Positions 1-7,200 are shown, counted from the first letter of the stretch. The stretch is DNA of 11,717 bases from an uncultured Lactobacillus sp. (GCA_945281075.1 CALYQE010000051.1:1-11717); one strand, 5' to 3'. Translations and numbers: made by a program. The notes: generated by a model not told the origin, from the sequence alone.

Positions 1-58
1 AAAAATCTAGCTGATCTATAAGCAATTATTTTAAGTAGAAAAGCTTAATTAATTTAAT

Positions 59-100
59 AAACCTCATAATTGGACCAACCAATTATGAGGTTTTATATTT
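59..100 (+). terminator. strong rho-independent terminator
   Basis: A perfect inverted repeat has arms 59-73 and 79-93, built around CCTCATAATTGG and CCAATTATGAGG, with a five-base loop ACCAA. The right arm runs into TTTTATATTT. The stem is about 15 bp including flanking A-T pairs. It probably ends a gene lying to the left of the window. The A-rich left flank means it could also work in the other direction. Confidence 0.85.
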
Positions 101-286
101 ACTTGAACAGAAAAATTAAGCAATTAAATTATTTAACTAATTGTCAACTAACCAAGAAAGACCAACTCTTTCTGAACGATCTAGCCCGAAAATTAAGGAA
201 ATTTTCAAAGGAATATCCGAGTATCCGTCATTATCCTCTAGCGAACTACTGCTAGAAATTATTAAATTATTTTATCGTTGGATTAA

Positions 287-490
287 TTTTGCGTTTACTT
301 ATGGATCTCGTCATATTTTTTCATAGTCCCATTTCATAAATGTAGCAATATTGTAAAAGGTCCAACTGTTGCTAGCATCATTCGTTTAAGCAAAAATGAA
401 CCATATCAATTTGATTAAGATATAATCCCAATTTTATTAAATGTTAGTTTTCCTTGTTTAATCGGCTTATTTAGTTTATCCATATTTTAA
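287..490 (+). pseudogene. possible remnant of a membrane-protein gene
   Basis: One forward frame reads 43 codons from 287 to a TAA at 416-418, then continues in the same frame for 23 codons to a TAA at 488-490. The first part contains KGPTVASIIRLSKNEPYQFD and the second is strongly hydrophobic (DIIPILLNVSFPCLIGLFSL). Both look like protein rather than random AT-rich sequence, and the second resembles a transmembrane segment. There is no start codon or ribosome binding site in this frame; the upstream open frame 141-326 (ending near KLFYRWINFAFTYG) is in a different frame, so a frameshift is possible. The family is not recognised. The stops and frame changes point to a decayed gene, but random occurrence cannot be excluded. 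Confidence 0.3.
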
Positions 491-704
491 GGGAAGGTTG
501 CAAATAAACTTTGAAGAAGCAATTTATGTGGAATGGATGATATTCAGCCTTTAGTTGCAATCGATTTTTTGATTAAAATATGCATGCTAAAATAAATATT
601 AATTTCTTTTACTTTATCTATTTATGTAGTTGATTAACTGTATCATCTCTGATGATAGCAATCTCATAACTCCAAAATGCTTATAGTTGAATACTCTAAC
701 CTCT

Positions 705-733
705 TTACCATAGATAACTGGTAAGATTTTTTT
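705..733 (+). terminator. weak hairpin with T-run
   Basis: Arms TTACCA (705-710) and TGGTAA (719-724) enclose an eight-base loop and are followed by GA and seven T residues (727-733). The stem is short. It could be the terminator of the decayed plus-strand gene. On the minus strand it lacks a T-run, so it is not a good terminator for the yhcH-like gene that ends at 800. Confidence 0.3.
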
Positions 734-799
734 GTTTATTCATATTTTTTCTATAAGTTTTATTTTGTACTTATTATCTTTATTAAACTTAAATAAAAA

Positions 800-1279
800 T
801 CAATACTTAAAAAGTTTGATAGGTACTTTTATAACTGCTTTTTTGCAAGCTACAGACTGGTCTGCTAAATTAAGGCAAGCTTCATGAGCATCTTCAGGAA
901 ACAGGATTAGATAGTCGCCCGGATTAAGGCAAATAGAAGATGCTTGTCCATCAAATCGTTTGTAATGAGCTACGTCTTCCAATGTTCCTAGTGCATTGTC
1001 AATTTGCGTTAGACTATCTGGCCTAATTACTCTTGTAATTTCTTTCCCCATAATTAAAAAGTGAAAATCCAAATGATCTTCGTGATTTTCAAACCTTCCA
1101 TCTATTTCTTTTTTAGTATTATATTCCTGAATTTTGACAAAAATGCCGTCACTTATGTTGTATTTTCCAACAGCTAAAGTTTTTAAATTAGTCTCTTGTA
1201 GCCATTTAAAGACTTTAGCTAGGTATTGATTCTGACAGATAAAATTCGTTGTCTGGTCATTAATATTAGCAAAAATCAT
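800..1279 (-). CDS. YhcH/YjgK/YiaL family (DUF386) cupin-like protein
   Basis: This 159-residue protein has the length and pattern of the YhcH/YjgK/YiaL family, small cytoplasmic beta-sandwich proteins that bind a metal. Members include an N-acetylneuraminate anomerase (NanQ/YhcH), EbgC and TabA; several sit in sugar-acid operons. Seen here: VGKYNISDGIFVKIQEYNT (about 37-55), the metal-site region FENHEDHLDFHF (63-74, with E64, H66, D71 and H73 as candidate ligands), and FPEDAHEACL (127-136, H132). It ends with KKAVIKVPIK, typical of the family. The start has AAAGGA seven bases upstream. It is transcribed divergently from the permease, and the shared intergenic region carries two of the TGTTT-N7-AAACA palindromes, so it probably belongs to the same regulon. 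A role in anomer or ring-form conversion of the locus substrate is inferred from the family, not shown. Confidence 0.85.
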   Translation of the reverse strand: MIFANINDQTTNFICQNQYLAKVFKWLQETNLKTLAVGKYNISDGIFVKIQEYNTKKEIDGRFENHEDHLDFHFLIMGKEITRVIRPDSLTQIDNALGTLEDVAHYKRFDGQASSICLNPGDYLILFPEDAHEACLNLADQSVACKKAVIKVPIKLFKY

Positions 1280-1313
1280 TTTTTCGTCCTTTCAAATCCT
1301 TTCAAGTAAGATG

Positions 1314-1341
1314 TTTATACCAATATTTTATATTGCTGAAA
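1314..1341 (-). promoter_or_regulatory. candidate promoter of the yhcH-like gene
   Basis: On the minus strand there is a -35-like TTTCAG (plus-strand 1336-1341), a 16-base spacer and a -10-like TATAAA (1314-1319), about 35 bases before the start codon. The nearest palindrome (centre 1370) would lie about 63 bp upstream of transcription start. The match is moderate. Confidence 0.35.
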
Positions 1342-1361
1342 AAAATAGTTTTAGTATTTAT

Positions 1362-1378
1362 TGTTTAAAAATAAAACA
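1362..1378. promoter_or_regulatory. operator-like palindrome, site 1 (distal, permease pair)
   Basis: TGTTT-AAAAATA-AAACA, 17 bp with perfect five-base arms. It is one of four such sites in the window, all in the two divergent intergenic regions. Its partner is centred 62 bp to the right. The TGT...ACA form resembles upstream activator sites used by Fis-HTH enhancer-binding proteins such as NifA. The PrpR-like regulator encoded at 2914-4650 is the obvious candidate binder; this is inferred from position and symmetry. Confidence 0.6.
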
Positions 1379-1423
1379 GTACGAGATAATATGCTACAAA
1401 TTATTTTTTTAATATTCAAATAA

Positions 1424-1440
1424 TGTTTAAATTTAAAACG
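1424..1440. promoter_or_regulatory. operator-like palindrome, site 2 (proximal, permease pair)
   Basis: TGTTT-AAATTTA-AAACG, 17 bp, with a single mismatch at the last base of the arms. Its centre (1432) is 43 bp upstream of the candidate permease -10 at 1475, which is about -55 relative to the expected transcription start. This distance matches the proximal site at the kinase promoter to within one or two bases and suits an activator. Confidence 0.6.
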
Positions 1441-1453
1441 ATTAATAATGCAG

Positions 1454-1480
1454 TTAGACCTCTTTTTTTATTAGCATAAT
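1454..1480 (+). promoter_or_regulatory. candidate permease promoter
   Basis: The -10-like CATAAT is at 1475-1480 (five of six consensus bases) and a -35-like TTAGAC is at 1454-1459, with a short spacer of 15. The poor spacing would fit a promoter that needs an activator. A cre site begins just downstream, over the expected transcription start. Confidence 0.45.
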
Positions 1481-1483
1481 TGT

Positions 1484-1497
1484 TGTAAGCGATTACT
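1484..1497 (+). promoter_or_regulatory. cre site for CcpA, permease promoter
   Basis: TGTAAGCGATTACT matches the catabolite responsive element consensus TGNAANCGNWNNCA at every position but the last. It lies between the candidate -10 and the ribosome binding site, where bound CcpA would block transcription. This implies glucose repression of uptake. Confidence 0.7.
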
Positions 1498-1526
1498 TAT
1501 TTTTTTACTTGAAAGAGGTCATTGAA

Positions 1527-2813
1527 ATGTCACAAGCATATATTGTTTTAATTGTGATGGCTGTAATGATCATTGCGATGGTTTCTGATAAATTCGACTT
1601 TGGATTTGCACCAGTAGCTGCATGTACAATTTTGGTTTTAACAGGAACGGCCACCGTGCAGGAAGCGTACGGTGGATTTATTAATAATAATACTATCCTG
1701 ACTGCAGGCTACGTTATTATTAGTTCGCTTTTTGCAAAAACACGTGCCATTCACAAACTACAAGCATTTTTGCTAAAAGTTCAGAAGGGTAAAAGTGGAC
1801 TTACTTTATACGTTATTCTACTATTGTTTACTATTATCTTGATGACAGTAATGGAACCCGGCCCTGCGACATTGTTGATATGTCTAGTACTATCAACTCT
1901 ACCAGCAGGTAGCGGTATCCCTTCAGGTCAAATGCTCCTGCCGCTTGCCTCCATGGTCGATATCGGTGCGCGCAAGGTTCCAATGGGTATGACAATGGTG
2001 TATGTACTTGCTTTGAATAACTTTATTACTAATGCAGGTTTTAACCACATTGTTAGCATGGGCACTTGGATCATTGCAGGTGTTGTCCCGCTTTTTATTG
2101 CCTTCATCTATTCCTTGGTAGCATATCGAGTTTTGCCTAAAAAAGATCTTAAGATTGATGCTGGTGAAGATCAGGCTAAAATAGAAGAAAATGTGCAAAA
2201 CAGCTTAAAGCCCTGGCAAGAAGACTTAATTTACATTTCATTTATATTCACCACGGTTGCTATGTTCTTTACTAACCAGTTAGGCAATATTGTCTATGTT
2301 GTTCCTTTGATTGGCATTGGTCTGATGTACTTTAGCAAAATTATTAACTTTAAAGAAATTCGCAAGGGCATGTCTAGTCCAATCATTTATCTATTAGGTG
2401 GCATGTTTGGCTTAGCCGATATTATGGCTGCTAAGGGCGTGACCAAGATGATTGGTTCAAGTCTGCAAGGACTCCTTGGGAACAACTCGAGCATCTGGCT
2501 TATTACCTTTGTCTTTGCTTTTGCCGCAACGATTATGGCCAATTTGACTGGTTCAAATATGGGTACAACAATGATTCTAACGCCGATTGCCATTGCTGTA
2601 GCTGTTTCGTCGGGGCTTGATCCACGTGCTGCTGGTCTAGCCACTGTAATTGCCTCAAATGCGGCGATCATCATGCCAATGGACACTGCGATTGGAATTG
2701 CTGTTGCTCAAGGTCACTATAAAATTGGTCGAACGTTTGTCTACACGATTCCACTCACGATTATTTATATCGTTGTGGTTGCGGTAGCCTGTTGCTTATT
2801 GTTCCCAGCCTAA
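1527..2813 (+). CDS. SLC13/DASS-like (ion transporter superfamily) permease
   Basis: This is a 428-residue integral membrane protein with about ten or more hydrophobic segments and a charged cytoplasmic loop at about 203-235. It resembles SLC13/CitT-type carriers of the ion transporter superfamily, which move di- and tricarboxylates or other anions with Na+ or H+. The two-fold family repeat is visible: EPGPATLLICLVLSTLPAG (about 110-128) and NLTGSNMGTTMILTPIAIAV (339-358), the latter with the SN(T)-type substrate/ion motif. The ATG at 1527 is chosen because GAAAGAGGT lies seven bases upstream; an in-frame TTG at 1509 has no such site and would sit before that RBS. It stands alone between a cre-bearing promoter and a bidirectional terminator. 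From context it likely imports the acidic substrate of the locus; the actual substrate cannot be read from the sequence. Confidence 0.8.
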   Translation: MSQAYIVLIVMAVMIIAMVSDKFDFGFAPVAACTILVLTGTATVQEAYGGFINNNTILTAGYVIISSLFAKTRAIHKLQAFLLKVQKGKSGLTLYVILLLFTIILMTVMEPGPATLLICLVLSTLPAGSGIPSGQMLLPLASMVDIGARKVPMGMTMVYVLALNNFITNAGFNHIVSMGTWIIAGVVPLFIAFIYSLVAYRVLPKKDLKIDAGEDQAKIEENVQNSLKPWQEDLIYISFIFTTVAMFFTNQLGNIVYVVPLIGIGLMYFSKIINFKEIRKGMSSPIIYLLGGMFGLADIMAAKGVTKMIGSSLQGLLGNNSSIWLITFVFAFAATIMANLTGSNMGTTMILTPIAIAVAVSSGLDPRAAGLATVIASNAAIIMPMDTAIGIAVAQGHYKIGRTFVYTIPLTIIYIVVVAVACCLLFPA

Positions 2814-2883
2814 AATTTAATGAAATTAGGTGAAAACTGTTTGCTGGCTTTAATGAGAAAATTTATGGTTAACATTAAGATAC

Positions 2884-2915
2884 AAAAAGACTGAGGAATT
2901 TTCCTCAGCCTTTTT
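2884..2915. terminator. bidirectional terminator between permease and regulator
   Basis: The stem CTGAGGA (2891-2897) / TCCTCAG (2902-2908) with loop ATTT is flanked by AAAAAG on the left and CTTTTT on the right, so it has a T-run in both directions. It serves the convergent permease and regulator genes and overlaps the regulator's TAA stop at 2914-2916. Confidence 0.85.
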
Positions 2916-4650
2916 ATTTCAGGTAACGCCATAACGTTGCCCGACTTATGTCTAATTGTTTGGCCGTCTTGGTTTTGTTGCCCCTATTTTCTTTTAAGAC
3001 CTGCTTAATTTCTTGCACAATAATATCATGCAGGTTCAATTTGGTGTAGTTAGTCGCTTTCTTTTTGTTCAAAATTTGCGGTTTTGACTTTTCAGCAGTT
3101 GCGAATTGGCGAAGAATATCTGCAATATCTTTTCCTCTGAGAATAGGTCCGCTTGAAGTAGCAAGTGCAGTAGTTAATACGTTGATAAATTCACGGTAAT
3201 TTTGTGGCCAAGGATAGCTTGACAGTTGATCGAGTGCAGTATCCGAAACACCAGAAAAAGTTTTACCTGTTTTTAAACTGAAATCGTTTAGTATTGAGTG
3301 TACTAACTGGTTAAAAATTTCATAAGACATTTCGCTTAAAGGCTTCAAGAAGAGATGGTTAACATTCAAAGAATCAGGAAAGACAACACTAAGTTTAGTG
3401 CCATAGGGCTGATCAATTAAAAAAACAAGCTTGTTTCTGCTAGCTAAGTTAGACTCATGGATAAAATCGAAAAGGTCAAGTTGATCATTCTGACTCAACT
3501 TTTCAATCCCGGAAAGTTGAATAAGGTGGTGATTTTCAAAAAAAGGGGAATTGGTATTGGTAATGGCCTTGTGAATTTCTTCGTGATTAGACAATGTGAG
3601 TAGAATTGGTTTAAGTTTTTGATTTCGAATTCTGCGAACAATCAAGGAACATAGATATTCCTTTGCAAGGCCTTCTTCACCAACTAAGCAGAGTGGAGTT
3701 GCAAGGTCTGAATAATAATCTAAAAGTTTAAAAAAGTGTTTATCATAGCAAATCGAATAAATAGAAGAAATATATTCAAAATCATATTCGGGTACCCGAT
3801 TTTGTTGGGACAGCTGTCCAAGGTTATCAATCATAACAATTGAAAAAGATTTGGTTTGTTTAACTAGCATATGCCAAGAAGAGTCATCAAAAGCTAGAAT
3901 CTGCTTATGTTCACTTAAAGCCTTACGAATTTTTTGTGCAAGGCTATCGGCCTTCTTTTTGTTAGTACTAAATAGAATATTAAAGTAATTACCTTTTTCA
4001 AAAAAAAGCGTGTAATCATGAAAAGATTTGAGTGACTCAGAAAGCAGGGAAAAGTAATTTACGTTTTTTTGTTTTTCTTTAAGTAAAAAAAAGCAGGTTT
4101 TAAGTGCCTGGGTTACCACTTCGTCCCCAGACTCGATTAGGTAGGAATTAAAGTGGTGGATATTGTTGGAAGTCAAAATGATTCCTGAATCACAGAGAAC
4201 ATTGTTGTAACCCATAGTTGATAACCTATTCATGGCTTTATTAATATCAATTTTCTTTTTTACGACAAATTTTTTCATCTTAATATTAAATTGAGCTAAT
4301 GTTTCAGTAATCGCCTGGTTGAAGGCATCGTAGCAAATAATTGCGGTCTTATTGGGGTCAGGGATATTTCTAATTGTTCGAATGATATCATATTGAGAAA
4401 TGCCAATGTCAATCACGGGTGCATTGGTTTGCCCCTTAAGAAAATCAAAGGTACCACCGCGAGAAAGTAGCAAGTCAAAGTAATTATTTTTGACTAGGTT
4501 GCTCAGTTTCCGCTTATTTGCCATGTTTGCTAGCTCGATTTGAATTTTAACATTCAGTTCAGGATTTCTTTTTGTCATTTTCTTAAAGGAATACTCAATT
4601 TTGTTTTTTAGTCCAGGATAAGGGACAATACAAAGAATTTTAGCAGTCAT
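2914..4650 (-). CDS. PrpR-type transcriptional regulator with eroded AAA+ domain
   Basis: This 578-residue protein has three parts. The N-terminal PrpR_N sensor domain (about 1-190) shows LLSRGGTFDFLK (61-72) and PVIDIGISQYDIIRTI (78-93); in PrpR itself this domain senses 2-methylcitrate, and relatives sense other acids. The central region (about 310-500) aligns with sigma-54 activator AAA+ modules: a Walker-A-like GEEGLAKEYLC (324-334) and YPWPQNYREFINVLTTA (479-495, matching the usual WPGNVREL.N). The GAFTGA loop and a clean DE Walker B are not seen. The C-terminus (about 540-578) is a Fis-type helix-turn-helix, NRGNKTKTAKQLDISRATLW. The start has AAGGAGG five bases upstream. It lies divergent from the catabolic operon and is probably its local regulator, acting with sigma-A RNA polymerase. 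The effector is unknown. Confidence 0.8.
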   Translation of the reverse strand: MTAKILCIVPYPGLKNKIEYSFKKMTKRNPELNVKIQIELANMANKRKLSNLVKNNYFDLLLSRGGTFDFLKGQTNAPVIDIGISQYDIIRTIRNIPDPNKTAIICYDAFNQAITETLAQFNIKMKKFVVKKKIDINKAMNRLSTMGYNNVLCDSGIILTSNNIHHFNSYLIESGDEVVTQALKTCFFLLKEKQKNVNYFSLLSESLKSFHDYTLFFEKGNYFNILFSTNKKKADSLAQKIRKALSEHKQILAFDDSSWHMLVKQTKSFSIVMIDNLGQLSQQNRVPEYDFEYISSIYSICYDKHFFKLLDYYSDLATPLCLVGEEGLAKEYLCSLIVRRIRNQKLKPILLTLSNHEEIHKAITNTNSPFFENHHLIQLSGIEKLSQNDQLDLFDFIHESNLASRNKLVFLIDQPYGTKLSVVFPDSLNVNHLFLKPLSEMSYEIFNQLVHSILNDFSLKTGKTFSGVSDTALDQLSSYPWPQNYREFINVLTTALATSSGPILRGKDIADILRQFATAEKSKPQILNKKKATNYTKLNLHDIIVQEIKQVLKENRGNKTKTAKQLDISRATLWRYLK

Positions 4651-4661
4651 TATAGCCTCCT

Positions 4662-4678
4662 TGTTTCATATTTAAACA
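4662..4678. promoter_or_regulatory. operator-like palindrome, site 3 (distal, operon pair)
   Basis: TGTTT-CATATTT-AAACA, 17 bp with perfect five-base arms, beginning one base before the regulator's ribosome binding site on the minus strand. It would lie just downstream of the candidate regulator transcription start near 4685, a position suited to negative autoregulation. Its centre is 60 bp from the next site. Confidence 0.6.
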
Positions 4679-4691
4679 TGTATGTAGACTA

Positions 4692-4697
4692 ATTATA
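4692..4697 (-). promoter_or_regulatory. candidate -10 of the regulator gene
   Basis: A perfect TATAAT lies on the minus strand at 4692-4697, 41 bases before the start codon. The -35 region at 17-base spacing (TTTTTA) is poor. The promoter is flanked by palindromes at 4662-4678 and 4722-4738; the latter would overlap or adjoin the -35, suggesting autoregulation. Confidence 0.45.
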
Positions 4698-4721
4698 CTT
4701 CTCTTTTTAATTATTAAAAAT

Positions 4722-4738
4722 CGTTTAAAAATTAAACA
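4722..4738. promoter_or_regulatory. operator-like palindrome, site 4 (proximal, operon pair)
   Basis: CGTTT-AAAAATT-AAACA, 17 bp with one outer mismatch. Its centre (4730) is 44 bp upstream of a -10-like ATTAAT at 4774-4779 of the kinase operon, almost the same geometry as site 2 at the permease promoter (43 bp). Confidence 0.6.
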
Positions 4739-4773
4739 CAAATAACTACTTCTTTTTATTTGATAAATTTAAG

Positions 4774-4779
4774 ATTAAT
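4774..4779 (+). promoter_or_regulatory. candidate -10 of the catabolic operon
   Basis: ATTAAT matches four of six -10 bases, with no good -35 at 17 bases. It is proposed mainly because its distance from the proximal palindrome equals that at the permease promoter. A weak promoter would fit activator dependence. No sigma-54 (TGGCAC-N5-TTGC) element is seen here. Confidence 0.3.
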
Positions 4780-4812
4780 AGGTAGACAAAATACGAGATA
4801 GGAGGTGAAAAA

Positions 4813-6069
4813 ATGAGTAAATTTCTGATAATTGCTGATGATTTTACTGGTGCTAACGATACTGGGGTGAAGCTGACAGAAGAAGGTATGCCAGTAAACG
4901 TCTTTTTTTCGGCATTTAATATTGTCCCTAATATTTCTTGCGTACTTGATACCGAAACAAGAAATGATTCGGAAAAAGCAGCTTACGAAAAAGTCAAAAC
5001 AATCTTGAATTCGGTTGATATTAATCAGTTTGACTTTATTTATAAAAAGATCGATTCAACTTTAAGAGGAAATATTATCCCAGAGATTAAGGCAATAAGT
5101 GAGTGCTTTTTACCTGATTATATTGTTTTTGCTCCGGCATTACCAGCTCTTGGAAGGCAAGTGATGAATAAAAGACTGCTTGTTAATGGTATTGAATTGA
5201 AAAAAACAGAATTTGCTCACGATCCGATTAAGCCGGTAAAAATAGATAATATTGAATCAATTTTAACGAAGTATTTTGGCGCAAATAACGTTCAGTATTA
5301 TTCACTTCGAGATTTAAGAAATAATCTTGAACTTGATTTGAGTAAAAAATGCTTTGGTTTTGATACAGAAAATGATGATGATCTTGGCCACATTACCACT
5401 CTTTTTCATAATCTTAGGGGCAAGATTTTATGGGTCGGTTCATCAGGCTTGATTGAAGGCATGGTTAAGAAAAATAAATCCAGTGCGCCTGCCATTGCCT
5501 TAGTTGGAAGCGTTAGTAACAAAACACGAAAACAGATTTTGTATGCAAAGGAAAATGGATTGGAAATTATTTCGTTACCTATTTATGAAATATATAAGTC
5601 AGAGGATTATTCAAGTTATGTCGATCAGGCTCTTCACGTTCTAAAAAGCGGCAAGAACCTGGCTTTAGTTTCTTCAGCTTCGCTTGAGCGAGCAAATCTG
5701 AAGAAAACTAGAATGCAGTTTAAGGTCGCTGGCTTTAGTAAGTCTGAAATGGAAGAAATTGTGCAAAGAACTCTTGCAGGCATTTGTCGTAGGGTTGTTA
5801 AAAAATTTCCTGTTTCTGGTCTATTTGTTACTGGAGGGGCGACTGCACAGAATATTTTACGGATGGTCAAAGCACAGGGAACGGTGATTAAAGAAGAGGT
5901 TGCACTGGGGATGCCGTTGTTGACAATTACTGGAGGAGAATTCGACGGGATTAATATGATTTCTAAGGCTGGTGCTTTTGGAGACCCTAGTTTGATTATG
6001 TTTGGTTTGAATAAATTGCGTACTTTAGGAAAGAAGAAGGGAATGTCATGGAATTGCAGGAAAGCTTAA
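4813..6069 (+). CDS. four-carbon acid sugar kinase (DUF1537 family)
   Basis: This 418-residue protein is of the DUF1537 kinase family, ATP-dependent kinases of threonate, erythronate and related acid sugars (DtnK, OtnK, DenK, LtnK types). The N-terminal substrate domain shows IIADDFTGANDTG (6-18), KKIDSTLRGN (78-87) and PALPALGR (108-115); the C-terminal nucleotide domain shows VGSVSNKTRKQI (231-242), VTGGATAQNIL (339-349), ITGGEFDG (372-379) and SKAGAFGD (384-391). The length is typical of the family. A near-perfect AGGAGGTG lies five bases before the ATG. It is the first gene of the operon, and its end overlaps the next gene by 22 bases. With the PdxA-family gene in the same operon it matches the DtnK-PdxA2 pair that converts D-threonate to dihydroxyacetone phosphate. 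The family is secure; substrate stereochemistry is not. Confidence 0.9.
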   Translation: MSKFLIIADDFTGANDTGVKLTEEGMPVNVFFSAFNIVPNISCVLDTETRNDSEKAAYEKVKTILNSVDINQFDFIYKKIDSTLRGNIIPEIKAISECFLPDYIVFAPALPALGRQVMNKRLLVNGIELKKTEFAHDPIKPVKIDNIESILTKYFGANNVQYYSLRDLRNNLELDLSKKCFGFDTENDDDLGHITTLFHNLRGKILWVGSSGLIEGMVKKNKSSAPAIALVGSVSNKTRKQILYAKENGLEIISLPIYEIYKSEDYSSYVDQALHVLKSGKNLALVSSASLERANLKKTRMQFKVAGFSKSEMEEIVQRTLAGICRRVVKKFPVSGLFVTGGATAQNILRMVKAQGTVIKEEVALGMPLLTITGGEFDGINMISKAGAFGDPSLIMFGLNKLRTLGKKKGMSWNCRKA

Positions 6070-7199
6070 CTGCTAACTTTGAAAAAACAATGCTGTTGCC
6101 AAATACGGGGATACAAAGTCATGCATCTAATCTGTTGTTATTAGCTAATGGTGATACTTTGTGCACCTGGTTTTCAGGAACAGAAGAAGGCAAAGCTGAT
6201 ATTACAATTTTTTTGTCACGAATGAAAAAGGATAAAAATTCTTGGTCAAAGCCAGTGAAGATGTCCGATAACCCTGGCCGTTCAGACCAGAATCCCGTAT
6301 TATTCAAGGCACCAAGCGGCGATATATGGTTGCTTTATACTTCCCAGGATGGTGGCAATGAAGATACTGCAATCATTCAGTATAGGGTTTCACATGATGA
6401 GGGGCAAACGTGGAGTAAGCAAAGCAACCTTTTTCCGGGTGAAACTGGACTGTTCATACGTCATCCTTTAGTTGTTACTGACAAGGGAGAATGGCTTCTA
6501 CCCCTTTACCACTGCATAGTGAAAAATGATGGAAAGCCTTGGGATGGGACCTATGATTATAGTTGCGTACGAGTCTCAGCAGATGAAGGCCAAACATGGA
6601 AAGAACATGACATACCAAATAGTCAGGGTTGCGTGCAAATGAGTGTCGTTAAACTGCTCAATCAAAGAGGCTATGTCGGATTCTTTAGGAGTCGTTGGGC
6701 AGACTATGTTTACCGCTCTTTTTCAGAAAATGGCATTAACTGGACGACACCAAAGGCAACGAACCTGCCTAACAATAATTCTTCTATTCAAGCTGCTCTG
6801 TTACCAGATGGCAACCTGATTTTGGCCTTTAATAAATCCAGCGCAAAAGATACCAAAGTCAGGAGACTGTCACTATTTTCAGATGAAACCGAGGCAAAGG
6901 ATGCACCGAACAAAAAGCAAAGAAAAGTGGCCTTCTGGGGTGCGCCACGGGCACCAATGACAGTTGCAATTTCAGAAGACGAAGGTAAAACTTGGCCGTA
7001 TATTAGAAATATCGCTGAAGGAAGTGGCTATGCATTGACCAATAATTCAAAAGATAAAAAGAATAAAGAATTTTCATATCCGTCAGTTAAGCCAACCATG
7101 GACGGCAAAATTGACTTAACTTTTACTTATTACAGACAAAATATTGCTTTTGTTGAACTAACTGAAGACTGGATCAAAGAAGGAAAGGAAGTATATTGA
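6048..7199 (+). CDS. cytoplasmic BNR/sialidase-like beta-propeller protein
   Basis: This 383-residue protein has four Asp-box (BNR) repeats: SHDEGQTW (115-122), SADEGQTW (177-184), SFSENGINW (224-232, degenerate) and SEDEGKTW (309-316), indicating a sialidase-type six-bladed propeller (BNR_2-like). Other striking motifs are SHASNLLLLANGDTL (24-38), RSDQNPVLF (78-86), IRHPLV (137-142) and FFRSRW (212-217). No signal peptide is present and the canonical N-terminal RIP motif of sialidases is not seen, so it likely acts inside the cell on a small imported molecule. Genuine exo-sialidase activity is doubtful because no sialic acid catabolic genes accompany it. The start at 6048 has AAGGG six bases upstream and overlaps the kinase gene, indicating translational coupling. 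A hydrolase or lyase role on a glycosylated or cyclic acid is inferred; the reaction is unknown. Confidence 0.75.
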   Translation: MELQESLTANFEKTMLLPNTGIQSHASNLLLLANGDTLCTWFSGTEEGKADITIFLSRMKKDKNSWSKPVKMSDNPGRSDQNPVLFKAPSGDIWLLYTSQDGGNEDTAIIQYRVSHDEGQTWSKQSNLFPGETGLFIRHPLVVTDKGEWLLPLYHCIVKNDGKPWDGTYDYSCVRVSADEGQTWKEHDIPNSQGCVQMSVVKLLNQRGYVGFFRSRWADYVYRSFSENGINWTTPKATNLPNNNSSIQAALLPDGNLILAFNKSSAKDTKVRRLSLFSDETEAKDAPNKKQRKVAFWGAPRAPMTVAISEDEGKTWPYIRNIAEGSGYALTNNSKDKKNKEFSYPSVKPTMDGKIDLTFTYYRQNIAFVELTEDWIKEGKEVY

Positions 7200-7200
7200 T

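Larger units (their letters stand above)
1..799. other. AT-rich region without an intact gene
   Basis: No convincing intact gene is seen in these 799 bases. The first 58 bases have stops in all three forward frames; an upstream gene could end at TAA 19-21, but this cannot be shown. A strong hairpin terminator follows (59-100). From about 141 to 490 there are protein-like stretches in shifting frames with internal stops (described as a possible pseudogene). A weak hairpin with a T-run lies at 705-733. Two 61-codon open frames at 70-255 and 141-326 overlap each other, lack clear ribosome binding sites and are not recognisable, so they are not called as genes. Confidence 0.6.

Noticed and set aside
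70..326. Two overlapping 61-codon open frames on the plus strand
   Set aside because: They overlap in different frames, lack good ribosome binding sites, start inside or next to a terminator hairpin and match no family I recognise; treated as possible remnants.
1509..1526. Upstream TTG start adding six residues to the permease
   Set aside because: The ribosome site GAAAGAGGT at 1511-1519 overlaps this start and is well spaced for the ATG at 1527.
1923..2686. Minus-strand open frames inside the permease gene
   Set aside because: They are shadows of the permease coding sequence, lacking ribosome sites and recognisable domains; the same holds for the other reverse frames inside genes between 5634 and 10234.
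4651..4812. Sigma-54 promoter expected beside a PrpR-type regulator
   Set aside because: No TGGCAC-N5-TTGC-like element seen, and the regulator lacks the sigma-54 contact loop.
6048..7199. Annotation as a true exo-sialidase
   Set aside because: No signal peptide, no RIP motif seen and no sialic acid pathway genes; only the fold is supported.
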